From Candidatus Troglogloeales bacterium (lineage in GTDB: Bacteria; Nitrospirota; Nitrospiria; SBBL01; SBBT01): a DNA stretch of 5,268 nucleotides. This document shows, one piece after another, positions 1-5,268 of the stretch. Each line of letters starts with the position of its first letter. The stretch's first letter is position 1. Below the pieces are notes generated by a model, which was given only the letters and a program-made list of their open reading frames with translations, searched no databases and was not told where the DNA came from. Location of the stretch: contig SBBT01000099.1 in the NCBI GenBank assembly GCA_005239595.1, forward strand, positions 1-5,268, in the 5' to 3' direction. Position numbers and translations under genes: made by a program.

Positions 1-1051
1 ACCCTGTCCCCAGGAGTCCTCCCAAAAGAACCCCCATGACCCCCCCGATCAGGCTGATCGCCACCGACTCTATCAGAAACTGGATCAGAATCATCCGGGA
101 GCTTGCCCCTACTGCTTTTCTTAACCCAATTTCGGTGGTTCGCTCTGTAACCGTCACCAGCATAATGTTCATGATCCCAATGCCGCCGACCAAAAGCGAG
201 AGGGCTGCGGTTCCCCCCAGAATGACCCGAAACGTAAAGATGATCAATTCGGTGTTCCTGACCAGCTCATCCTGACTCCGGATGGAGAAATCCTCCACCC
301 GATCGTGTCGTTGCAGAAGGAGGTTTTTGATCATTTGGTCTGTCTTCTTCATGTTGCGGCGTTCATCCACCTTCACGATGAAGGAATTTAACTCATCATT
401 CCCCTTGAGAAACTTGATTGCCGTGGAGACCGGGATCAGGACAGTTTCATCATAGTTGATCCCGTGAAGCGCCCCCTTTTCTTTGAGAACCCCAATGACG
501 GTAAAACGGTGATCATTAATCTTGATATTCGATCCGAGGGGAGAAGCTTCCGAGAATAATTCCTTTACCACATCTTTGCCCAGAACAACCACTTTCTTGA
601 ACTGTGCCATGTCTTCAGAAGAGAGGAACCGGCCTGTTTCAACATCGTAGTTCCTGATTTCACGATAGGTCTCCTCCACTCCCTCCACCATGCCGCTGTA
701 AGCATGGTCACCGTAGCTCAGGTGGGATGAGAGCGTGATCACCGGCGTTACCGCTCTTGCGTAAGGGATTGTCCGCTTAACCACATCCGCATCCCCATAC
801 CGCAGTCCCCGGGATCGTCCTGAAAAGGCCCGAAGCTCTTCATCGTTTAACTTCTTGGGACGCACCGAGAGGAGGTTGGTTCCCATCTTTTCAATCATCT
901 CCACCGTGAGGTTCTTTCCCCCTTCCACGATGGAAGACATGGCGATCACGGACGCCACGCCAATAATCACTCCCAACATGGTTAGCCCCGATCGGAGCCT
1001 ATTTCCAGAGAGGTTTTTTAGCGCGCTGGAGAAAATCTCAAGGAAATGCAT
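1..1051 (-). CDS. MacB/FtsX-family ABC transporter permease, N-terminal 350 residues (C-terminus beyond window)
   Basis: This is probably the membrane subunit of a MacB-type (mechanotransmission) ABC transporter, the group that drives efflux or lipoprotein/envelope tasks from the inner membrane. I translated it from the reverse strand. A short cytoplasmic N-terminus with the pattern NRLRSGLTMLGVIIGVASV leads into a first membrane helix at about residues 21-43. A long soluble extracytoplasmic region (about 44-268) matches a MacB periplasmic core domain. The FtsX permease domain then begins: helix 2 at about 272-301, the family signature GGIGIMNIMLV (289-299) followed by TERTTEIGLRKAVGA (302-316), and helix 3 at about 321-348. 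The fourth helix and the stop lie outside. MacB-type permeases are usually about 400 residues, so roughly 50 are missing. The ATG at 1049-1051 follows a modest AAGAGAG ribosome site (1057-1063), and an in-frame TAA lies at 1076-1078. There is no fused N-terminal ATPase domain, unlike E. coli MacB, so a separate ATP-binding protein is expected nearby. Substrate unknown. Confidence 0.93.
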   Translation of the reverse strand, partial: MHFLEIFSSALKNLSGNRLRSGLTMLGVIIGVASVIAMSSIVEGGKNLTVEMIEKMGTNLLSVRPKKLNDEELRAFSGRSRGLRYGDADVVKRTIPYARAVTPVITLSSHLSYGDHAYSGMVEGVEETYREIRNYDVETGRFLSSEDMAQFKKVVVLGKDVVKELFSEASPLGSNIKINDHRFTVIGVLKEKGALHGINYDETVLIPVSTAIKFLKGNDELNSFIVKVDERRNMKKTDQMIKNLLLQRHDRVEDFSIRSQDELVRNTELIIFTFRVILGGTAALSLLVGGIGIMNIMLVTVTERTTEIGLRKAVGASSRMILIQFLIESVAISLIGGVMGVLLGGLLGTG

Positions 1052-1080
1052 GGCTGCTCTCTTGTCTGGTTTTCGTTAAA

Positions 1081-1107
1081 ATTATCCCTTTTTGACGTAA
1101 GTTGCAA
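1081..1107 (-). promoter_or_regulatory. possible sigma70-type promoter for the ABC permease
   Basis: Read on the minus strand there is a TTGCAA box (1102-1107) and a GATAAT box (1081-1086), separated by 15 bp; sliding the -35 box one base gives CTTGCA with 16 bp. The -10 box matches TATAAT at five of six positions, but the spacing is short. It lies about 30 bp upstream of the permease start in the divergent intergenic region, which is the expected place. Weak call based on consensus match only. Confidence 0.3.
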
Positions 1108-1130
1108 GCGCAGACCTGTTTTAGGGGGTG

Positions 1131-1159
1131 TTGTGAAATCTATACGTCTATGTTATAAA
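1131..1159 (+). promoter_or_regulatory. predicted sigma70-type promoter for the PilZ gene
   Basis: A TTGTGA -35 box (1131-1136) and a TATAAA -10 box (1154-1159) are separated by exactly 17 bp, in an AT-rich stretch that contrasts with the GC-richer flanks. The -10 box matches the consensus at five of six positions and the -35 box at four of six. Transcription would be expected to start near 1165-1167, only two to four bases before the PilZ start codon at 1169. It may also serve the downstream genes if they are co-transcribed. Confidence 0.5.
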
Positions 1160-1168
1160 TTTTAGCCG

Positions 1169-1531
1169 ATGGATCAGCGACGACATCCGCGTATCAGTTT
1201 TCAGTGCAAGGCGAAGCTCACGACGGAACAACATGCGTTTGATGTGGAAATCAGCAATATTAGTTTTGGCGGAATTCATTTTTACTCGGACCATGTTTTT
1301 GATTTGGGTAGTGCGGTTATCGTAGAAATCAGCGGCACTTATCGGCGGAAACGATTCAAAGAAAAGGTACAAGGAAAAGTTGTAACGGTCCATCGAAACC
1401 AGGATACCCATTCTTGTGGTTTGCAATTCTCATCTTATCTCGATCTACAACACCAGCCCGTTCTTGTGTCGTATGTACAAAAATCAAGCAAACGAAGGAT
1501 TACCTCTTTTTTGAGGGATGCCGTTTCCTGA
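1169..1531 (+). CDS. small single-domain PilZ protein (probable c-di-GMP receptor)
   Basis: This 120-residue protein is probably a stand-alone PilZ domain. It has both signature c-di-GMP-binding elements: an RRxxR/RxxxR motif at the extreme N-terminus (R4, R5, R8) and an N-x-S-x-x-G motif (N30, S32, G35), spaced as in the family. The rest, to about residue 105, has the alternating hydrophobic pattern of a beta barrel, and the tail is basic and serine-rich (KSSKRR near 105-110). There is no signal peptide or membrane segment, so it should be cytosolic. Proteins of this type bind cyclic di-GMP and tune motility, pili or polysaccharide export; the partner here cannot be read from sequence. The start is fixed tightly: RxxxR begins at residue 4 and an in-frame TAG sits at 1163-1165, two codons upstream. 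No Shine-Dalgarno sequence precedes the ATG. It is divergent from the ABC permease and 68 bp upstream of comM. Confidence 0.88.
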   Translation: MDQRRHPRISFQCKAKLTTEQHAFDVEISNISFGGIHFYSDHVFDLGSAVIVEISGTYRRKRFKEKVQGKVVTVHRNQDTHSCGLQFSSYLDLQHQPVLVSYVQKSSKRRITSFLRDAVS

Positions 1532-1599
1532 GAGGGAACCTGATGACAATCTCTCCCCCTCTGGTGGGATATTGTGACGTCTGTTAACTGCGGGGCCGG

Positions 1600-3138
1600 A
1601 TGGCACTCTCGAAGGTTTTTAGCGCTGTATTGTATGGGATTGAAGCACATCTGATCGATGTAGAGGTCGATCTTTCCCAGGGTCTCCCGCTTTTATCCAT
1701 TGTGGGGCTTCCCGATATTGCGGTTAAAGAGAGCAAAGACCGTCTTCGCTCTGCCATCAAGAACACCGGCTTTAACTTTCCGATAAAGAAAATCACGATT
1801 AACCTGGCGCCTGCCGATCTAAGAAAAGAGGGCGCTTCATTTGATCTCCCGATGGCCCTGGGAATTTTGGCTGCTGAAGGAATTATAAAAGAAGATATGC
1901 TCGACCGGTATTTAATTGTGGGTGAACTTTCGTTGGATGGCAGGATTAAAGAGGTTAGAGGGGCGCTTCCGATGGCGATTCTTGCAAAGAGGCGCGGCCT
2001 TGGCGGAATCCTGGTCCCATCCGACAATGCGCAAGAAGCGGCCGTGGTTGCGGGGATTGATGTCTTTGGGATCAAGACGCTCCCGCAGGTGGTGGAATTC
2101 TTAAATGGACGCGAGAAGTTGTTTCCAGCAATCACCGATATCGATATTCTCTATGCGCGGCAGTCCATCTTCCAGGAAGATTTTTCCGAGGTGCGGGGGC
2201 AGGCCCATGCCAAACGTGCGCTGGAGATTGCCGCGGCCGGCGGACACAATGTCCTGATGGTGGGGCCTCCGGGTTCGGGAAAAACGATGTTGGCAAAACG
2301 GGTTCCGTCCATTTTGCCGCCGATGAGCTTTGAAGAGTCGTTGGAGGCGACACAGGTCCATAGCGTTTTTGGCTCCTTATCCAGCGAGCATCCCTTATTA
2401 ATTGTCCGCCCGTTTCGTTCTCCTCACCACACGATCTCTGATGCGGGTTTGGTGGGGGGGGGCCAGGTTCCGAGACCGGGCGAGGTCAGCCTGGCCCACC
2501 ACGGCGTCCTGTTTTTAGATGAACTCCCTGAATTTCGCAGAAATGTGCTTGAAGTCCTACGACAACCGCTGGAAGAAGGGAAAGTGGCCATTGTACGGGC
2601 AAGCGCTTCTTTAACCTATCCGGCCCAGTTTATGCTGATCGCGGCGATGAATCCCTGTCCGTGCGGCTATTTTACCGATCCGACGCGAGCGTGCGTCTGC
2701 ACGCCGATGGCGATTTTACGCTATCGCTCCAAAATATCGGGACCTCTTCTGGATCGCATCGATCTGCATATCGAGGTCCCTGCCGTTCCTTTCCGGGATT
2801 TGACGAAAGAGATGGAAGAGGAAAGCTCCGAGGGGATACGAAAAAGGGTCCTGGCCGCCAGGGACTATCAGGCAGAACGATATCGTCGCGAGGGAATCCG
2901 ATACAACGCGCAATTGAAGCCAAGGCAGTTGAAAAAATTCTGTCAAATCGATGGCGAATCAAGGAAACTGCTCGAAACCGCGATTGAGCGGCTCGGTTTA
3001 TCGGCGCGGGCGTATAATCGCATATTAAAAGTGGCCCGTTCCATTGCCGATTTGAAACAACAGGATACGATTCTGCCTCTCGATGTGGCGGAGGCGGTCC
3101 AGTATCGGAGCCTTGACCGGAAAACCTTTTCGGCCTAA
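1600..3138 (+). CDS. comM: ComM/YifB-family Mg-chelatase-like AAA+ ATPase
   Basis: This is a full-length 512-residue member of the YifB/ComM family (typical length about 500). Characterised ComM is a hexameric helicase that promotes bidirectional branch migration during integration of transforming DNA; many non-competent bacteria also carry it, so competence is not implied. An N-terminal domain (about 1-170) opens with the usual KVFSAVLYGIEA and contains VGLPDIAVKES and LAPADLRKEG. The AAA+ core (about 190-395) has Walker A GPPGSGKT (222-229), the family motif RPFRSPHHT (270-278), Walker B VLFLDE (303-308) and a conserved CPC...CVC cysteine set (C353, C355, C365, C367). LLDRIDLHIEV begins at 383. 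The C-terminal Mg-chelatase domain follows (about 400-508), with LSARAYNRILKVARTIAD-like sequence. All key ATPase residues are intact. The start matches family N-termini, though the ribosome site is weak (CGGGG at 1591-1595). The 68-bp upstream gap shows no convincing promoter or terminator. A nine-G run lies at 2454-2462. Confidence 0.96.
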   Translation: MALSKVFSAVLYGIEAHLIDVEVDLSQGLPLLSIVGLPDIAVKESKDRLRSAIKNTGFNFPIKKITINLAPADLRKEGASFDLPMALGILAAEGIIKEDMLDRYLIVGELSLDGRIKEVRGALPMAILAKRRGLGGILVPSDNAQEAAVVAGIDVFGIKTLPQVVEFLNGREKLFPAITDIDILYARQSIFQEDFSEVRGQAHAKRALEIAAAGGHNVLMVGPPGSGKTMLAKRVPSILPPMSFEESLEATQVHSVFGSLSSEHPLLIVRPFRSPHHTISDAGLVGGGQVPRPGEVSLAHHGVLFLDELPEFRRNVLEVLRQPLEEGKVAIVRASASLTYPAQFMLIAAMNPCPCGYFTDPTRACVCTPMAILRYRSKISGPLLDRIDLHIEVPAVPFRDLTKEMEEESSEGIRKRVLAARDYQAERYRREGIRYNAQLKPRQLKKFCQIDGESRKLLETAIERLGLSARAYNRILKVARSIADLKQQDTILPLDVAEAVQYRSLDRKTFSA

Positions 3139-3172
3139 GATGTCATGGCAAAAGCAGCTTTTAGAAACCTGT

Positions 3173-3180
3173 AAGGGAAG
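3173..3180 (+). promoter_or_regulatory. ribosome binding site of gmd
   Basis: AAGGGAAG lies six bases before the ATG at 3187, which supports that start and independent translation of gmd after comM. The 48-bp comM-gmd gap contains no clear promoter. Confidence 0.7.
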
Positions 3181-3186
3181 TCTTCT

Positions 3187-4215
3187 ATGAAAAAGGCGTT
3201 AATCACCGGCATTACCGGACAGGACGGCTCCTACTTAGCGGAACTGCTTCTTGAGAAAGGTTATCAGGTGCACGGTATCATCCGGCGATCGAGCAGTTTC
3301 AATACAGACAGAATCGATCACCTCTATACCGACTTTCATCAGGCCGAGACGCGGTTGTTCCTCCATTATGGAGACCTTTCCGATTCCAGTATGCTCACGA
3401 ACCTGATGTACGAAATAGACCCGGATGAGGTCTACCACTTGGGCGCCCAGAGCCATGTGCGCGTGAGCTTTGATATGCCTGAATACACGGGGGATGTGAC
3501 CGGTTTGGGTACCATCCGCATTTTGGAAGCATTGCGGCGCAGCGGGATAAGAGCCAGATTCTACCAGGCTTCCAGCAGTGAAATGTTTGGAAGCGCCCCT
3601 CCTCCCCAGAACGAAAAAACCCCTTTTTGTCCGCAAAGTCCTTACGGAGCGGCCAAGGTCTATTCCTACTGGGTTGTCAGGAACTATCGAGACGGGTATG
3701 GTCTCTTTGCCTGCAACGGCATCCTGTTTAATCACGAATCCCCTCGCCGGGGAGAAACGTTTGTCTCCCGTAAGGTTACCAAAGCGGTTGCCCGAATTAA
3801 GTTAGGCTTGCAAAAGAAACTCTACCTGGGAAACTTGGAGGCGAGAAGGGACTGGGGGTATGCCAAGGAATATGTCGAGGCGATGTGGCGGATGCTCCAG
3901 GAAGACCGCGCCGACGATTACGTTGTTGCAACAGGAGAAACCCATTCCGTGAGAGAGTTTCTGGAAGAGGCTTTTGGGTATTTGGATTTAGATTGGAAGG
4001 CGTATGTTGAGGTTGACCCGCGTTACTATCGTCCGACCGAAGTGGATGTTCTATGTGGCGATGCAAGCTATGCGAAGACAAAGTTAGGATGGGAGCCGAA
4101 GGTTCGGTTTAAGGAGTTGGTAAAAATTATGGTGGATGCCGATTTACAATCCGAGAGAACGAAGTTGGAAGGAACAAAGTCGGAGGGAGGCGGCCATGGC
4201 ATTTTGGCAGGATAA
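3187..4215 (+). CDS. gmd: GDP-mannose 4,6-dehydratase
   Basis: Gmd is a cytosolic NADP-dependent short-chain dehydrogenase of the extended class. It converts GDP-D-mannose to GDP-4-keto-6-deoxy-D-mannose, the precursor of GDP-L-fucose and related deoxysugars. The Rossmann motif GITGQDG is at 8-14. The Gmd-specific cofactor segment RRSSSFNTDRID follows at 33-44, then YGDLSDSSML at 61-70. The active site shows S130, S131 and E132 in ASSSEMFG, plus Y153 and K157 in SPYGAAK. FNHESPRRGETFVS (181-194) and RYYRPTEVDVL (279-289) are family signatures, and the recognised fold ends near LGWEP (300-304) and MVDADL (about 315-320). At 342 residues it falls within the usual range. The last 20 or so residues (from Q321) are a low-complexity tail formed by a tandem repeat, and the gene overlaps the fcl start by 20 bp. 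The adjoining fcl encodes the next pathway enzyme, which strongly supports the assignment. Confidence 0.97.
   Translation: MKKALITGITGQDGSYLAELLLEKGYQVHGIIRRSSSFNTDRIDHLYTDFHQAETRLFLHYGDLSDSSMLTNLMYEIDPDEVYHLGAQSHVRVSFDMPEYTGDVTGLGTIRILEALRRSGIRARFYQASSSEMFGSAPPPQNEKTPFCPQSPYGAAKVYSYWVVRNYRDGYGLFACNGILFNHESPRRGETFVSRKVTKAVARIKLGLQKKLYLGNLEARRDWGYAKEYVEAMWRMLQEDRADDYVVATGETHSVREFLEEAFGYLDLDWKAYVEVDPRYYRPTEVDVLCGDASYAKTKLGWEPKVRFKELVKIMVDADLQSERTKLEGTKSEGGGHGILAG
4157..4186 (+). repeat. imperfect 15-bp tandem repeat, two copies, in the 3' end of gmd
   Basis: GAACGAAGTTGGAAG (4157-4171) is followed directly by GAACAAAGTCGGAGG (4172-4186), with 12 of 15 bases identical. The unit is five codons long and in frame, so it adds a repeated T-K-x-E-G peptide (residues 325-334) to the Gmd tail without breaking the frame. 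The repeat is purine-rich and its second copy runs into the fcl ribosome-binding site. It could be a local duplication or the remnant of a short inserted repeat. Confidence 0.65.
4182..4190 (+). promoter_or_regulatory. strong ribosome binding site that fixes the fcl start
   Basis: GGAGGGAGG sits five bases before the ATG at 4196. It decides in favour of this start over an in-frame ATG at 4136, which lies deep inside gmd, lacks such a site and would add 20 residues not typical of the family. Confidence 0.85.
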
Positions 4216-5137
4216 ACGCGTTGTTGTCACGGGGGGGGCCGGTTTTTTGGGATCCTTCATTGTTGACAAATTGCGCGACCGGGGCTGCAAGAACCTCTTT
4301 ATCCCAAGGAGTAAGGATTATGATTTGGTTGACATGGATGCGGTTGCGCGATTGTATCGGGATTTAACTCCGGAGATGGTGATTCATCTGGCGGCCAAGG
4401 TCGGCGGGATTGGGGCAAATCGTGAGAATCCTGGAAAATTCTTCTACGATAATATCATGATGGGCGTTCAGATGATCGAGATGGGGAGGCAGGTGGGCCT
4501 TGCCAAATTTGTGGCTATTGGAACCATTTGTGCTTATCCCAAATTTACCCCTGTCCCATTTAAAGAGGATGATCTCTGGAATGGTTATCCCGAAGAGACC
4601 AACGCCCCCTACGGACTGGCCAAAAAAATGCTCCTGGTTCAGGCCCAGTCCTATCGTCAGCAGTATGGTTTTAATGCGATCTATCTTCTGCCGGTGAACC
4701 TCTATGGCCCCAGGGATAACTTTGATCCTGCGTCATCTCATGTCATACCGGCTTTAATCAAAAAATGTGTCGATGCGATTAAAAACGGTGAAAAAGAAAT
4801 TGTTATCTGGGGGACAGGAACGCCAACCAGGGAGTTTTTCTATGTAGAGGACTGCGCGGAGGCGATACTGCTTGCCGCGGAACGTTATGACGGCTTTGAC
4901 CCCGTTAATATTGGGGCGGGTTTTGAAATTTCCATTTTGGATTTGGTTGAGTTGATTGTGAAACTCACCGGTTTTTCGGGCAACATCTTATGGGATCAGA
5001 CGAAGCCTGACGGTCAACCGAGGCGGTGCCTTGACACGTCGCGGGCAGAGCGGGAATTTGGTTTTAAGGCAAAGACCTCTTTTGAAGAGGGATTGAAAAA
5101 AACGATCGCATGGTATCGAGGGCATGCTTCATGTTAA
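4196..5137 (+). CDS. fcl: GDP-L-fucose synthase (GDP-4-keto-6-deoxy-D-mannose 3,5-epimerase/4-reductase)
   Basis: Fcl (WcaG) uses NADPH to epimerise and reduce the Gmd product to GDP-L-fucose in the cytosol. From the chosen ATG the protein has 313 residues, normal for the family. The Rossmann motif TGGAGFLG is at 12-19. The active site GTICAYPK (109-116) has C112 as a candidate acid/base; Y139 and K143 form the YxxxK pair in PYGLAKK; and H182 lies in SSHVIPAL. NLYGPRDNF (168-176) and GTPTREFFYVED (208-219, with R212) are further family motifs. These residues sit at a constant offset of +3 from the E. coli enzyme's C109, Y136, K140, H179 and R209 as I recall them. The position equivalent to E. 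coli S107 is threonine (T110), a conservative change. An eight-G run (4231-4238) encodes part of the glycine-rich loop. The overlap with gmd suggests translational coupling. Confidence 0.95.
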   Translation: MAFWQDKRVVVTGGAGFLGSFIVDKLRDRGCKNLFIPRSKDYDLVDMDAVARLYRDLTPEMVIHLAAKVGGIGANRENPGKFFYDNIMMGVQMIEMGRQVGLAKFVAIGTICAYPKFTPVPFKEDDLWNGYPEETNAPYGLAKKMLLVQAQSYRQQYGFNAIYLLPVNLYGPRDNFDPASSHVIPALIKKCVDAIKNGEKEIVIWGTGTPTREFFYVEDCAEAILLAAERYDGFDPVNIGAGFEISILDLVELIVKLTGFSGNILWDQTKPDGQPRRCLDTSRAEREFGFKAKTSFEEGLKKTIAWYRGHASC

Positions 5138-5165
5138 CCCGTGAGCGTGGGTCGTATCAGAAAAG

Positions 5166-5173
5166 AGGGAGAG
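5166..5173 (+). promoter_or_regulatory. ribosome binding site supporting the GTG start of the UDP-glucose dehydrogenase
   Basis: AGGGAGAG lies four bases before the GTG at 5178, with the GGGAG core about six bases away. The reading frame from that GTG immediately gives the conserved N-terminus of the family, so the two signals agree. Confidence 0.65.
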
Positions 5174-5177
5174 AAGG

Positions 5178-5268
5178 GTGAATATTGCCGTTATCGGAAG
5201 CGGGTATGTGGGACTGGTGACCGGCGCCTGTTTTGCCGAGTTTGGGGTGAATGTCACCTGTGTGGATA
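5178..5268 (+). CDS. UDP-glucose 6-dehydrogenase, N-terminal 30 residues (rest beyond window)
   Basis: The translation begins with GTG read as methionine and continues NIAVIGSGYVGLVTGACFAE, then FGVNVTCVD. This is the NAD-binding Rossmann strand-loop-helix of the UDP-glucose/GDP-mannose dehydrogenase family, with the glycine-rich loop GSGYVG at residues 7-12 and an acidic residue (D30) at the end of the second strand, as expected for NAD. The wording fits UDP-glucose 6-dehydrogenase (Ugd/TuaD), which oxidises UDP-glucose to UDP-glucuronate for polysaccharides. Only about 7 percent of a typical 430-450-residue enzyme is visible, so a GDP-mannose or UDP-N-acetyl sugar dehydrogenase is not excluded. 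It starts 40 bp after fcl on the same strand, which extends the nucleotide-sugar gene run. Confidence 0.85.
   Translation, partial: MNIAVIGSGYVGLVTGACFAEFGVNVTCVD

Noticed and set aside
40..46. C7 run (G7 on the coding strand) in the ABC permease as a phase-variation tract
   Set aside because: Seven bases is short for slippage and the run encodes a glycine-rich part of a membrane helix; it adds little beyond the longer tracts in comM and fcl.
36..1079. Plus-strand open frames at 36-275 and 855-1079
   Set aside because: They lie antisense to the MacB-type permease, whose minus-strand frame is continuous for 350 codons with clear family motifs; their translations look like nothing recognisable.
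1092..1120. TTGACG (1092-1097) as a plus-strand -35 box
   Set aside because: No acceptable -10 box lies 15-19 bp downstream; the pair at 1131-1159 is much better.
1532..1599. Purine-rich and C-rich segments (GAGAGGGA and CTCTCCCCC) between PilZ and comM as a hairpin, and a promoter for comM
   Set aside because: The arms do not pair cleanly. The best -35/-10 candidates (ATGACA near 1543 with GATATT or TATTGT near 1568-1575) have spacers of 19-21 bp, so neither signal is supported.
1584..2361. Minus-strand open frames (for example 1584-2135 and 2101-2361) inside comM
   Set aside because: These are shadows of the comM coding frame, with low-complexity Ser/Arg/Pro-rich translations and no recognisable domain.
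3149..3165. AAAAGC / GCTTTT inverted repeat between comM and gmd as a terminator
   Set aside because: The arms are separated by a single base, leaving at most a five-pair AT-rich stem with a three-base loop, and no T-run follows. It is too weak to call.
3235..3735. 166-codon minus-strand open frame inside gmd
   Set aside because: It is antisense to a well-conserved gmd segment containing the cofactor and active-site motifs; its product resembles no known family.
4136..4195. Longer fcl beginning at an in-frame ATG at 4136
   Set aside because: It lies deep in gmd, has no good ribosome site, and adds 20 residues before the normal family N-terminus; the ATG at 4196 follows a near-perfect site at 4182-4190.

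Overview
The window looks like ordinary chromosomal DNA from a Gram-negative-type bacterium of roughly balanced base composition. The clues are a MacB-type ABC permease with a large extracytoplasmic domain, a PilZ protein, a ComM-type ATPase and a set of nucleotide-sugar genes. Motif style (for example the GTICAYPK form of GDP-fucose synthase) would fit a Nitrospirota, NC10 or deltaproteobacterial-like lineage, but this is an impression only; nothing here fixes the taxon. There are no tRNA or rRNA genes, insertion sequences, CRISPR arrays or phage genes.

Layout. On the minus strand, 1-1051 holds the first 350 codons of a MacB/FtsX-family ABC transporter permease that runs off the left edge. 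A 117-bp divergent intergenic region (1052-1168) carries promoter candidates in both directions. To its right everything is on the plus strand: a small single-domain PilZ protein (1169-1531), a full-length ComM/YifB Mg-chelatase-like AAA+ ATPase (1600-3138), GDP-mannose 4,6-dehydratase gmd (3187-4215), GDP-L-fucose synthase fcl (4196-5137, overlapping the end of gmd by 20 bp) and the first 30 codons of a UDP-glucose 6-dehydrogenase (from GTG at 5178, cut by the right edge). Gaps between the plus-strand genes are 68, 48, -20 and 40 bp, and I see no convincing terminator between them, so they could be co-transcribed.

How the genes fit together. Gmd and Fcl are consecutive steps that turn GDP-D-mannose into GDP-L-fucose. 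The UDP-glucose dehydrogenase makes UDP-glucuronate. Together they look like the precursor-supply end of an exopolysaccharide, capsule or O-antigen locus continuing to the right. A PilZ (c-di-GMP receptor) gene upstream is compatible with second-messenger control of envelope or polysaccharide functions, but the sequence gives no direct link. ComM (branch migration in natural transformation) may be there by chance.

I did not find a previously undescribed system. The points most worth a second look are a PilZ gene whose only plausible start has no Shine-Dalgarno sequence and lies a few bases from a good predicted transcription start (possible leaderless mRNA); a purine-rich 15-bp tandem repeat that forms the tail of gmd and also carries the fcl ribosome-binding site; and long G-tracts inside the comM and fcl coding sequences.
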